From the NCBI GenBank assembly GCA_003265685.1, contig QJOU01000033.1, positions 1 to 64,000 of the forward strand: 64,000 nt of DNA, in the 5' to 3' direction. Shown piece by piece: positions 44,087-52,615 of the stretch (position 1 is its first letter; each line of letters opens with the position of its first letter). A model generated the notes under the pieces. It was given only the letters and a program-made list of their open reading frames with translations, was not told the DNA's origin and did no database searches. The DNA comes from Piscinibacter caeni. GTDB lineage: Bacteria; Pseudomonadota; Gammaproteobacteria; Burkholderiales; Burkholderiaceae_C. A program made the position numbers and the translations under genes.

Positions 44087-44662
44087 ATGAACACCACTGC
44101 CCATGACTTCGTCACTGTCGATATGCGCGGCTTGAAGGCCGCGCTGGTGGCGCGTGCGCAGGCCGAACGCGTCAGCGTTTCGGTGCTGGTGCGCGGCGCA
44201 GTGGCCCGCGATCTCGGGCTCGGCGTGGAGTGCGAGCCGCAACGTGCGGACACGCCCAGCCGCGGCTCTTCGTGTGCCGCCAGCGTCAAGCTGTCGATCC
44301 GCATGACCGCGGAGGAGGCGCAGCAACTTGCCGCTGGCGCGCGTGCAGCGGGCCTGTCGAGAGGAGCCTACCTGGCCGGTCTCATCGCCAACGTGCCCGT
44401 GCTGTCGGCGGGTGGTGGCCGTGCCGAGCACATCGCTTCCTTGATGGCATCCAGCGCCGAACTGGCGACCTTGAGCCGAAACATCCACCGGCTGACGGCG
44501 CTGCTGCGCCAGGCCAACGTGGAGCCTGCCAGGCCGTACCGCGTGATGCTGGACACCCTGGCCGGCGACGTGCGCCGCCATCTCGAGCTGGCCGCTCGTG
44601 CGCTGGCAGACCTGCAGCCGCGCGGCGGCAATGCTCCGCCTCCCGCTCGCTCTCCGCACTGA
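44087..44662 (+). CDS. MobC-like mobilisation accessory protein
   Basis: The 191-residue protein contains a ribbon-helix-helix-like N-terminus (ALVARAQAERVSVSVLVRGA) and a second RHH-like segment (VKLSIRMTAEEAQQLAAGAR, AAGLSRGAYLAGLI), then a helical MobC-like tail (ELATLSRNIHRLTALLRQAN). Such proteins bind oriT and help the relaxase load. It lies 15 bases before the relaxase. The ATG at 44087 is used, because the longer frame is Arg-rich and runs through the putative oriT. Confidence 0.78.
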   Translation: MNTTAHDFVTVDMRGLKAALVARAQAERVSVSVLVRGAVARDLGLGVECEPQRADTPSRGSSCAASVKLSIRMTAEEAQQLAAGARAAGLSRGAYLAGLIANVPVLSAGGGRAEHIASLMASSAELATLSRNIHRLTALLRQANVEPARPYRVMLDTLAGDVRRHLELAARALADLQPRGGNAPPPARSPH

Positions 44663-44677
44663 CGCAAGGAGATCCGC

Positions 44678-45652
44678 ATGGCACAGCCACCCAACATCGA
44701 CGGCGTCCTGATCACCTGGGGCGACCGCCTGTTCTATCCGGGTAACCGCGTCGTCAAGGTAAAGCCGCAACCGCGCCTCAGGGGCGAGGCCGCCCGGCAG
44801 CGCGCTGCTGCGATCCGCAGGCGCATTGAGGCGACGGTGGTCCGTCGTGCGCCGCAAGTCATGGTCAAGGTGACGGGCGGTGGACGCGGCATGAGGGCCA
44901 TCGCTGCGCACTTTCGCTACATCAGCAAGAGCGGGCGCTTGGAGATCGAGGACCAGCGCGGCGAGACGATGCGAGGCAAGGACGCGCTGTACGACCTGGC
45001 AGAAGAGTGGCGCTTCGGCGGCTCACTGATCCCCGATAAAGCCGAGCCTGGCCACCGGCGCGCAGCGTTCAACATCATGCTGTCCATGCCGCGGGGAACA
45101 GACCCGCTTGCCGTGCAACGCGCAGCGCGCGAGTTCGCCCAGGCCGAGCTGGCGGACCACAAGTACGTGATGGTCCTGCACGATCACCAGGCCAACCCGC
45201 ACGTTCACATCAGCGTGCGTGCGGAGTCGAGGCACGGCAAGCGCCTGATTCCGCGCAAAGCTGACCTGCATCGGTGGCGCGAGACCTTTGCTGAGAAGCT
45301 GCGCGGGCACGGCATTGAGGCCGAAGCGACGCGACAGGCCACCCGCGGCAAGAGCCGGAACTACGATCCGCTGTGGCGCGTGAAGGCGCGCGAGGATGGC
45401 CGACTTCGTACCTCCAAGGTCGGCACGAAGAGTGGCGTGCGCGCAATCGCGACGCGGGCGGAGGCGGTGGACGCGTGGAATCGGCTTGGCCAGGCCTTGG
45501 CGATGTCGGGAAGCCGCGCCGACCGAGAGCTTGCGCGATCGATCGCAAGATTCGTTCGAGAGATGCCCAAGACCGAGGTCTCCATCCGGCGGGATCATGA
45601 GCCGACTCGATCGGCTTCAGGCCAGCCAGTGCCGCGCATTCCCGAGAGGTGA
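44678..45652 (+). CDS. MobA/VirD2-type relaxase
   Basis: The 324-residue protein holds the metal-binding three-histidine motif LHDHQANPHVHISV (residues 167-180) and a candidate catalytic tyrosine in HFRYISKSGRLEIED (Tyr81). It is short for a relaxase and has no fused primase or helicase, which suits a mobilisable element that borrows a conjugation machine. It nicks and transfers one strand at oriT. The C-terminus is basic and not recognised. It follows mobC in one unit. Confidence 0.87.
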   Translation: MAQPPNIDGVLITWGDRLFYPGNRVVKVKPQPRLRGEAARQRAAAIRRRIEATVVRRAPQVMVKVTGGGRGMRAIAAHFRYISKSGRLEIEDQRGETMRGKDALYDLAEEWRFGGSLIPDKAEPGHRRAAFNIMLSMPRGTDPLAVQRAAREFAQAELADHKYVMVLHDHQANPHVHISVRAESRHGKRLIPRKADLHRWRETFAEKLRGHGIEAEATRQATRGKSRNYDPLWRVKAREDGRLRTSKVGTKSGVRAIATRAEAVDAWNRLGQALAMSGSRADRELARSIARFVREMPKTEVSIRRDHEPTRSASGQPVPRIPER

Positions 45653-45757
45653 TCATTAGTCAGCAGGGTGCGGCCCGCCATCAACCCCGGTACCGATCAT
45701 CAACCGCGTACAGTTGCTGCCAAACCAGGGGTTCTTCGGTCGGTCTGCTGAACGCTG

Positions 45758-46903
45758 ATGCGCAACATCTTCCTGCTCTACATGCCGCCCGGCAACGCCG
45801 AGGCCATGCTTCACTACCGGGACACGATCCAGAACCGGGTGCCGATGGAGCGGCTTGCTCGATTCCTGTCGCGAGACCAGGTAGAGCGGTTGAGGGAGGT
45901 TTTCGGCAACCGTCCGATTGCGGTCTGGGGTTCCAGGAACAGCCCTGCCAACCGGGCGAAGTTCGAACGCATGGGTGTCGGCGATGACCTCTTGATCGTG
46001 GAGGGCGAGGCCATCAAGTTGATGGGCAAGGTCGCCTACAAGGCGATCAACCCCGACCTGTCGCGGGAGCTTTGGCGCAACCTGAACGGTGATTCGAGCG
46101 AAGGCTGGGATCTGGTGTACTTCATCGCCAATCCGATTGAAGTCGGCGTGCCCTTCGTCGAGTTCTGCAGGCTGCTGGGCTACGAGCCCAACTACCAGTT
46201 GCGCGGCTTCACATCAGTCTCTGAGGAGCGCCTCGGCCGCTTCTACGAGCACTACGACGACCTCTACTCGATTCTGGTTCGGCTCAGAAGCGGCAAGGCC
46301 GTCGAGCAGCGCGAAGCCCCGAAAGCCGAAGAGCCGGCGCCACCCCCATTGGTTGAGGTGGAGCGGGAGGATGTCGACGCCGTCCTGGCGAGCGAGGTCG
46401 TCAGCGACCACGTCAAAATGCAGTGGAAGCTGGCCAGCCTGGGCCTGAAGGCAGGCGAGAAGGTCTGGGTGCCCGCCGGAGACCAGGGCAAGCTTCGTAA
46501 GGTCTACGAGTTCAACGAATTCGAGACCGAGTTCGCCGCCGGCATCGACCTGCCCAAGTCCTACGTCGAGAACATTGACGTGGTGTGGAAGGAGGAGTTC
46601 CGCATCGACGCCGCCTTCGAGATCGAGAACACCACGGCCATTTATTCCGGCCTGCTGCGGTTTGCCGACTTGTCCATCCTGGCGCCGAACACCACGTACC
46701 CGATGTTCATCGTGGCGCCGGTGGAGAAGCGAAACCGCGTGCGGGAGCAGCTGCTTCGCCCGGCCTTCCGCCGCCTCGAACTGCGCGACAAAGTCAAGTT
46801 CCTGCCCTACGAGGCGGTGGACGACATTGACCGATTCTTCGCCACCTCCAGCAGCGGCCTCTCCGTGGCTCTGATCGCCGGTAAGGCCGAAGTGCTGACC
46901 TGA
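45758..46903 (+). CDS. Hypothetical protein with a PD-(D/E)XK-like C-terminal region
   Basis: The 381-residue protein has an alpha/beta N-terminal half (MRNIFLLYMPPGNAEAMLHY; YFIANPIEVGVPFVEFCRLL), a Pro-rich linker near residue 190, and a C-terminal half containing IDVVWKEEFRIDAAFEIENT followed by TAIYSGLLRFADL. The D-x(n)-E-x-E pattern with a following hydrophobic strand resembles restriction-endonuclease-like folds. This is a motif-level resemblance only. It is a single gene between the relaxase and a divergent XRE regulator. Confidence 0.65.
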   Translation: MRNIFLLYMPPGNAEAMLHYRDTIQNRVPMERLARFLSRDQVERLREVFGNRPIAVWGSRNSPANRAKFERMGVGDDLLIVEGEAIKLMGKVAYKAINPDLSRELWRNLNGDSSEGWDLVYFIANPIEVGVPFVEFCRLLGYEPNYQLRGFTSVSEERLGRFYEHYDDLYSILVRLRSGKAVEQREAPKAEEPAPPPLVEVEREDVDAVLASEVVSDHVKMQWKLASLGLKAGEKVWVPAGDQGKLRKVYEFNEFETEFAAGIDLPKSYVENIDVVWKEEFRIDAAFEIENTTAIYSGLLRFADLSILAPNTTYPMFIVAPVEKRNRVREQLLRPAFRRLELRDKVKFLPYEAVDDIDRFFATSSSGLSVALIAGKAEVLT

Positions 46904-46988
46904 GTCACGGTGCTGACGGCCGTGGCGCGCGGCTAGTTCGACACTTTCGGCCGATCCCTTGGCGCGGCCCTCACCCAGAGCTTGGCCG

Positions 46989-47294
46989 TCAGGGTTTCGC
47001 TGCGGCCCGGCTGCCTCGTTTAAGTTCGGCTTCCATCCTGACGACCAGTTCGGAGAGGCTGAGGCCGAGTGCCACCGCCAGCTTGAGCGCGATGGCCATG
47101 GTCGGCATGTGCTCGCCGCGCTCGATCTTCCCCACGTGCGAGCGCTCTACACCGGCGGAGTGCGCTAGGGCTTCCTGCGCCAGGTTGTGCTCCAACCGGG
47201 CGGCACGAAGCGCCGATCCGAAGGCTGCAGCAACGACTGGGTCACTGGTCTTCGCTCCCTCTGGACGGCCGGGCTTGACTGAACGCTCAGACAT
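46989..47294 (-). CDS. XRE-family helix-turn-helix regulator
   Basis: The 101-residue protein has a Cro/C1-type HTH (FGSALRAARLEHNLAQEALA, HSAGVERSHVGKIERGEHMP, TMAIALKLAVALGLSLSELV). The ATG at 47294 is used. It faces the zinc-ribbon gene across a 108-base divergent promoter region and probably controls it and itself. Confidence 0.87.
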   Translation of the reverse strand: MSERSVKPGRPEGAKTSDPVVAAAFGSALRAARLEHNLAQEALAHSAGVERSHVGKIERGEHMPTMAIALKLAVALGLSLSELVVRMEAELKRGSRAAAKP

Positions 47295-47402
47295 TGCGCC
47301 GAGCGTCGGACGCTGAGCGCTTCTAAACCACGTTATCTTTAACCCATTCTTGAGGTCCACTTTCGGACTTCAGGCCGCGTCGAGGCCTCGGAAGGAGGTC
47401 TG

Positions 47403-47843
47403 ATGCCCGCCCGTCGTCGATGCGCTGCCTGCGGCCAGGTTTTCAAGGTCCTGCCGCAGGTTCCCGAGCAGAGCTACTGCGCAGAGGACGCCTGCCAGCG
47501 GGAAAGACGCAAGCTGTGGCAGCGCGCCCGTCGGCTGGAAGACCCCGACTACCGGGAGAACCAGGCACGGGCACAGGAAGCGTGGCTGGCTCGCAACCCC
47601 GACTACTGGCGAGAGTACCGCCGACGGAACCCCGAGTACACGCAGCAGAACCGCGAGCGTCAACGCACCCGACTGCAAGAAGCACGCGCCACGGAGCCTT
47701 CGGCAGCAGATCAGGCCGAGGTTGCCGAGCTGCTCGGATCGGGGATCTACCGCCTGAAGATCCTGGCCATCGATCGCTTTGCAAAGATGGACGTGTGCTT
47801 CCTCGTGGAACTCGCGCCCGTGAGAGGGGACGGGCCCTCATGA
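47403..47843 (+). CDS. Small Cys-containing protein upstream of the recombinase
   Basis: The 146-residue protein opens with a zinc-binding-like CAACGQVF and C-x5-C (SYCAEDACQRERRK), then an Arg-rich helical repeat region (YRENQARAQEAWLARNPDYW, REYRRRNPEYTQQNRERQRT). The composition suits nucleic-acid binding. Its proximity to the serine recombinase (140 bases) suggests an accessory role in integration or regulation. Confidence 0.72.
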   Translation: MPARRRCAACGQVFKVLPQVPEQSYCAEDACQRERRKLWQRARRLEDPDYRENQARAQEAWLARNPDYWREYRRRNPEYTQQNRERQRTRLQEARATEPSAADQAEVAELLGSGIYRLKILAIDRFAKMDVCFLVELAPVRGDGPS

Positions 47844-47983
47844 GCATGTTTGCAAAGAGAGGACTCGCTCGGCGCGCAAGTGCGCCGCTGATACCTTGAT
47901 CGTCCGATCACCGCACCATGTCCGCAGCAAGCGACACACCGGACGGTGAGTGTCCTCACCGAGCACCCTGAGCAAGCACAACC

Positions 47984-49543
47984 ATGTCCACCGAAGATGG
48001 CGGCACCGGCACGTCGGTACCGAGCATGCGTGCCGCCCGATATGTCCGGATGTCCACTGAGCATCAGCAGTACTCCACCGAGAACCAGGGCGACAAGATC
48101 CGCGAGTACGCTGAGCGGCGCGGCCTGGAAATCGTCCGGACCTATGCAGACGAGGGCAAGAGCGGCCTGCGCATCGACGGTCGCGAGGCCCTGCAGCGGC
48201 TAATCCGCGACGTCGAGACCGGCAACGTGGACTTCCAGGTCATCCTCGTCTACGACGTGAGCCGATGGGGGCGGTTCCAGGACGCCGACGAATCGGCCTA
48301 CTACGAGTACATCTGCCGGCGGGCAGGCATCCAGGTCGCCTACTGCGCGGAGCAGTTCGAGAACGACGGCTCCCCGGTGTCGACGATCGTCAAGGGCGTC
48401 AAGCGGGCGATGGCCGGGGAGTACAGCCGTGAGCTGTCGGCCAAGGTGTTTGCGGGGCAGTGTCGGCTGATCGAACTCGGCTTCCGCCAGGGTGGACCCG
48501 CCGGCTTCGGCCTTCGCCGGGTGCTTGTCGACCAGGCTGGCCAGTTCAAGGCTTCGCTCTCGCGTGGCGAGCACAAGAGCCTGCAGACCGACCGGGTCAT
48601 CCTGATGCCAGGCCCGGACGAGGAGGTGGAGATCGTCAACCAGATGTTCCGGTGGTTCGTCGGCGACGGGCTTGTCGAGTCCCAGATCGCTGCCCGGCTC
48701 AACGGGATGCGTGTGAAGACCGACCTGGACCGGGACTGGACACGCGCCACCGTGCATCAGGTGCTCACGAACGAGAAGTACGTCGGCGCCAACGTCTACA
48801 ACCGGATCTCGTTCAAGCTGAAGAAGCTGCGGGTGGAGAACCCACCGGACATGTGGATCCGCCGCGACGGCGCCTTCAAGCCAGTCGTCGCGGCCGATGT
48901 CTTCTACACAGCGCAGGGCATCATCCGGGCGCGCGCCCGCCGCTACACCGATGAGGAGTTGCTTGAGCGCCTGCGCGGCCTGTTCCAGAACCGCGGTTAT
49001 CTGTCCGGCCTCGTCATCGACGAGGCCGAGGGCATGCCGTCGAGCACGGTCTACGCACACCGGTTCGGCAGCCTGGTGCGTGCGTACCAGCTTGTAGGCT
49101 TCACGCCGGACCGGGACTATCGCTTCCTCGAAATCAACCGGGCGCTTCGTCGCATGCACCCGATGGTCGTGGCCGAGACAGAGAGGCGCATCGCGGAGCT
49201 GGGCGGTGAAGTCCGGCGCGAGCCGTCCACCGAGCTGCTGCAGGTCAACCGGGAGTTCTCCGTCTCCGTCGTGCTGGCACGCTGCAGGGTGCTGGACCAT
49301 GGCGGCCGGCGATGGAAGGTGCGCTTCGACACGAGCTTGCAGCCTGACATCACCATCGCAGTTCGGTTGGACGCGGCAAATGCCGAGGCTCTCGACTACT
49401 ACCTCCTGCCTCGTCTGGACTTCGGCGCGCCGCGCCTGAGCCTACAGGAGCACAACGCCGTCGAACTCGAAAGCTACCGTTTCGACACGCTCGACTACCT
49501 GTACGCTATGGCAGAGCGCACACGGGTGCGGTGGGCCGCATGA
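47984..49543 (+). CDS. Large serine recombinase
   Basis: The 519-residue protein has the resolvase-type catalytic domain with nucleophile Ser24 in YVRMSTEHQQYSTENQ, then VYDVSRWGRFQDADESAYYE and the R-rich MAGEYSRELSAKVFAGQCRL. A recombinase domain and a DNA-binding C-terminal region follow (YVGANVYNRISFKLKKLR marks the recombinase domain). It could integrate or excise the element. Its stop overlaps the start of a ParB-like gene (ATGA), and the same coupling repeats at the next gene. Confidence 0.93.
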   Translation: MSTEDGGTGTSVPSMRAARYVRMSTEHQQYSTENQGDKIREYAERRGLEIVRTYADEGKSGLRIDGREALQRLIRDVETGNVDFQVILVYDVSRWGRFQDADESAYYEYICRRAGIQVAYCAEQFENDGSPVSTIVKGVKRAMAGEYSRELSAKVFAGQCRLIELGFRQGGPAGFGLRRVLVDQAGQFKASLSRGEHKSLQTDRVILMPGPDEEVEIVNQMFRWFVGDGLVESQIAARLNGMRVKTDLDRDWTRATVHQVLTNEKYVGANVYNRISFKLKKLRVENPPDMWIRRDGAFKPVVAADVFYTAQGIIRARARRYTDEELLERLRGLFQNRGYLSGLVIDEAEGMPSSTVYAHRFGSLVRAYQLVGFTPDRDYRFLEINRALRRMHPMVVAETERRIAELGGEVRREPSTELLQVNREFSVSVVLARCRVLDHGGRRWKVRFDTSLQPDITIAVRLDAANAEALDYYLLPRLDFGAPRLSLQEHNAVELESYRFDTLDYLYAMAERTRVRWAA

Positions 49544-50442
49544 AGGACAATGCCAACGCGGCCGAAGTCCGGATGATCGACGTGACGCGTGTCGATGTGC
49601 TCAACCCGCGCGAGCGCAACGACAAGGTCTTTGACGAGATCGTGGGCAGTATCAGGCGCGTGGGCCTGAAGAAGCCCATCACGGTCACGTCTCGAACTGC
49701 CGGCGACGGCACCGAGCGCTTTCTCCTAGTGTGCGGCGAAGGGCGCCTCAAGGCGTTCAAGGCTCTCGGTGAGTTGACCATCCCGGCGCTGCTCGTTGAC
49801 GCAAGCGACGAGGATGCCTTCATCATGAGCCTGGCTGAGAACATCGCGCGGCGCCAGTGTCGGCCGCTGGAGCTGCTGGCCGGCATCGAGCAGCTTCGGG
49901 AGAAGGGCTATGCGCCCAAGGTCATCGCCTCCAAGACCGGCCTCACGCTGACCTACGTTCAGGGCGTGCTGACCCTGCTGCAGCAAGGAGAGCAGCGTCT
50001 GATCGTCGCCGTGGAGCGAGGCGAGATCCCGCTCAACGCCGCAATCTCGATTGTCCGCGCTGGCGAGGATGACAAGGCGATCCAGAACGCGTTGCAGGAG
50101 GCCTACGAGGCAGGCACGCTTCGCGGAAAGGGCCTGATGGAAGCCCGCAAGGTGATCGAGCGTCGGAAGACCCTGGGCAAGTCGATGAGCCGGGCGACTT
50201 CGCGGAAACGGGAGATGGTGACCTCGAGCAGCCTCGTGCGCTCCTACCAGCAGGAGGTCGAGCGGCAGAAGCTGATGGTGCGCAAGGCCGAGCTGACGCA
50301 GCAGAGGCTGCTCTTCGTGATCAGCGCGATGAAGCAGCTCGTGGCGGACGATCACTTCGTCACCCTGCTGCGCGCCGAGGGCCTCGACAGCATGCCGAAG
50401 CAGTTGGCCGAGCGCGTAGGGCTCGCGCGCGCAGCGTCATGA
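49540..50442 (+). CDS. ParB/RepB-like protein 1
   Basis: The 300-residue protein has a ParB N-terminal domain (VDVLNPRERNDKVFDEIVGS; LVCGEGRLKAFKALGELTIP; AFIMSLAENIARRQCRPLEL) and an HTH segment (ASKTGLTLTYVQGVLTLLQQ). The C-terminus is a basic coiled-coil. It is coupled to the recombinase and the next ParB-like gene, with no ParA gene in the same unit. This hints at a role in recombination-site choice or element stability rather than classical partition. Confidence 0.88.
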   Translation: MKDNANAAEVRMIDVTRVDVLNPRERNDKVFDEIVGSIRRVGLKKPITVTSRTAGDGTERFLLVCGEGRLKAFKALGELTIPALLVDASDEDAFIMSLAENIARRQCRPLELLAGIEQLREKGYAPKVIASKTGLTLTYVQGVLTLLQQGEQRLIVAVERGEIPLNAAISIVRAGEDDKAIQNALQEAYEAGTLRGKGLMEARKVIERRKTLGKSMSRATSRKREMVTSSSLVRSYQQEVERQKLMVRKAELTQQRLLFVISAMKQLVADDHFVTLLRAEGLDSMPKQLAERVGLARAAS

Positions 50443-51320
50443 GCAAGGTGGAGCTGGGCTTCGTGCCCACGCCGCGAATGGTCGCGGTCGACCGGATTCT
50501 TCCGTCCCGTAAGGCTCCTCTCGGGCTGGTGACATCGAGAAAGTACAAGCAGATCCAGGCATCGATCGCGGAGGTCGGGTTGATCGAGCCGCTGACGGTT
50601 AGCCCGATGGCTGGCGTCGAAGGCAGCTTCACACTGCTCGACGGCCACATGCGACTCCTCGCACTGCGAGAGCTGGGTCGCACCGAGGCGCCCTGTCTGG
50701 AGGCGCTGGACGACGAGGCCTATACCTACAACAACCGGGTGAACCGCCTAAGCTCGATCCAGGAGCACTACATGATCCGGCGGGCGCTGGAGCGCGGCGT
50801 CGCGCCCGAGCGGCTGGCCAAGGCTTTGAACGTCGACGTCAGCCATGTGCGCAAGAAGATGAACCTCCTCGACGGGGTGTGCCCCGAGGCCTGTGCGCTG
50901 CTGGAGGATCGCCAATTCTCCGCCGAGTTGTCTCGCGTGATCCGGAAGATGAAGCCGACGCGGCAGGTTGAGTGCGTCGAGCTTCTGGTTTCTGCGAACA
51001 CGATGACGGTTGCCTATGCCGAGGCGCTCCTGGCAGCTACGCCGCCGGAGTTGCTCGTTGCGGGCAAGAAGCCCAGGAAGCTGGCCGGCGTTTCGAAAGA
51101 GCAGATGGCCCGCATGGAGAGGGAGATGAGCAGCCTCCAAGGGCAGTACAAGCTCGTCGAGCAGAACTTCGGCCAGGATGTCCTCACGTTTGTGCTTGTC
51201 CGAGGATACCTCGTCAAACTGCTGGGCAACGAGGCGATTTCAAAGTTCCTGCGCTCGAGGACGCCCGAGATCTTGGAGCAGTTCGAGGCCATCACGGCGA
51301 CTGCGTCGCTGGAGACGTGA
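50439..51320 (+). CDS. ParB/RepB-like protein 2
   Basis: The 293-residue protein has a ParB N-terminal region (YKQIQASIAEVGLIEPLTVS; FTLLDGHMRLLALRELGRTE), an HTH-containing middle (ALNVDVSHVRKKMNLLDGVC) and a helical C-terminus of the RepB type (SKEQMARMEREMSSLQGQYK). It overlaps the preceding ParB gene by four bases. The two ParB-like proteins differ in sequence, so they may form a heteromeric complex. Confidence 0.88.
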   Translation: MSKVELGFVPTPRMVAVDRILPSRKAPLGLVTSRKYKQIQASIAEVGLIEPLTVSPMAGVEGSFTLLDGHMRLLALRELGRTEAPCLEALDDEAYTYNNRVNRLSSIQEHYMIRRALERGVAPERLAKALNVDVSHVRKKMNLLDGVCPEACALLEDRQFSAELSRVIRKMKPTRQVECVELLVSANTMTVAYAEALLAATPPELLVAGKKPRKLAGVSKEQMARMEREMSSLQGQYKLVEQNFGQDVLTFVLVRGYLVKLLGNEAISKFLRSRTPEILEQFEAITATASLET

Positions 51321-51531
51321 GACGCGCCCGGGCCGCGGCCGAGTTCAGGTCAGCAGGATGTAGGCACCTGGTAGACGAAGACCGATTGCGCACATACGGG
51401 TTCGGGTCACGGCCTCGCGCTGGTTGACGCAGACCTTCACTGCGCGCCCAGCGTAGCGTGAATGAGCGGCCGTTCAATGAGACGGCGATAGGAACAGCAT
51501 CCATGTGCCGGATCGTTGGTTGCACTCCGGG

Positions 51532-52302
51532 CTACATCAGCTCGAAGGCAGAGAGCACGCCGGTCAACCTCTCGTGACCGTCAACAACCAGCCATAGCGT
51601 TTGCGGCTCCTTCATTGGGTCAATGGCCGCGACGAGAGCCTCTACCTCATCTGCTGCGTCGACGACTCTCGCGTCCACGAGGACAAGGCCGTGGGTAACC
51701 GCTTCCGAGATTGGCATCGCAAGTCGTGTTGGCCAGTCCTCTCGGCCAAGAAGGTACCTGGCCATAGAGGTCTCGGATACTAGCTTCCACCTGTCGGCAA
51801 AGACCGGTACGAATGAGAACGAATGCGTCAGCATCAATTGACGAGTCTGCGCAACTGGCTGCCAAGGCTCAACTGACACCGGCATCCTCACCATACAGTC
51901 CTTGATTTTGCGTCGTGGCATTTGCTGCTCGTTCATGAGCGCCTCCTCCAAGCCGATGCAGAGTTCAATCGCCGCCGATGTCGCATGACGTGCGTAGGCG
52001 CCCGTATGCATGGCGTCATTTCGAGCAACTCGTACCTGTTCGTACGGCGACTCGAATGTGCCAAATCGATCTGGAAAGCGACCAGATAGATCGGACAGCA
52101 CGACAGACTGCATCGCCAGGGCTGCGATGGGCTCACGGTATCGACCAAGATGCGCCTTGCGTTGACTGAGTCGCAGGCCCAATGCTTCGAGCGCATAGCA
52201 GACTTCGTGGAATCCTTCGGCATCGGCAAGTGCTGCGTACCTCGCCGCTCTCAACTGATCGCGATGGTGCAGGCGTTCGTCCCATGAAAGCGTATGTGTC
52301 AT
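51532..52302 (-). CDS. HEPN-like + CBS-pair protein
   Basis: The 256-residue protein has a helical N-terminal half containing VRVARNDAMHTGAYAR (residues about 92-107), the R-N-x3-H signature of HEPN nucleases. The C-terminal CBS pair is around IKDCMVRMPVSVEPWQPVAQ, SFVPVFADRW and ALVAAIDPMKEPQTLWLVVD. CBS pairs usually sense adenosine nucleotides, so an adenylate-controlled RNase is plausible. It is divergent from the WYL regulator and next to the recombinase block. Confidence 0.75.
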   Translation of the reverse strand: MTHTLSWDERLHHRDQLRAARYAALADAEGFHEVCYALEALGLRLSQRKAHLGRYREPIAALAMQSVVLSDLSGRFPDRFGTFESPYEQVRVARNDAMHTGAYARHATSAAIELCIGLEEALMNEQQMPRRKIKDCMVRMPVSVEPWQPVAQTRQLMLTHSFSFVPVFADRWKLVSETSMARYLLGREDWPTRLAMPISEAVTHGLVLVDARVVDAADEVEALVAAIDPMKEPQTLWLVVDGHERLTGVLSAFELM

Positions 52303-52597
52303 GGCGCGAAATGATGCAGTGTCGAAGTTTGCGTTGCCCTTGATCTAACGGGCAGCATACAGAGCCATGGCCATGGCGGCCTGCGTGCCTCTCGCCACCT
52401 CGGATCCACCAGTCAGTCGCAGGCGCCGCATCCAGTTCAATGCATGAGGATCGCAGAACGCCGACGTACACGACATGCGGCGAGGAAGAGAGCCATCGGC
52501 TCGTTGACGCCGTGGCGAAGATCGAAACGGGGCGGCATGCGATTGAGATCTGCTTCCCGGCTTCAACGACTACCGCCAAGTGCCGCCTGAGCAAGGT

Positions 52598-52613
52598 GAT
52601 CAAAATGATGATC
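52598..52613. promoter_or_regulatory. Short inverted repeat before the WYL regulator
   Basis: GATCA-N6-TGATC lies immediately upstream of the proposed ATG at 52616. WYL regulators of defence loci often repress their own promoter, so this may be an operator, but a five-base arm can arise by chance. Confidence 0.3.
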
Positions 52614-52615
52614 GC

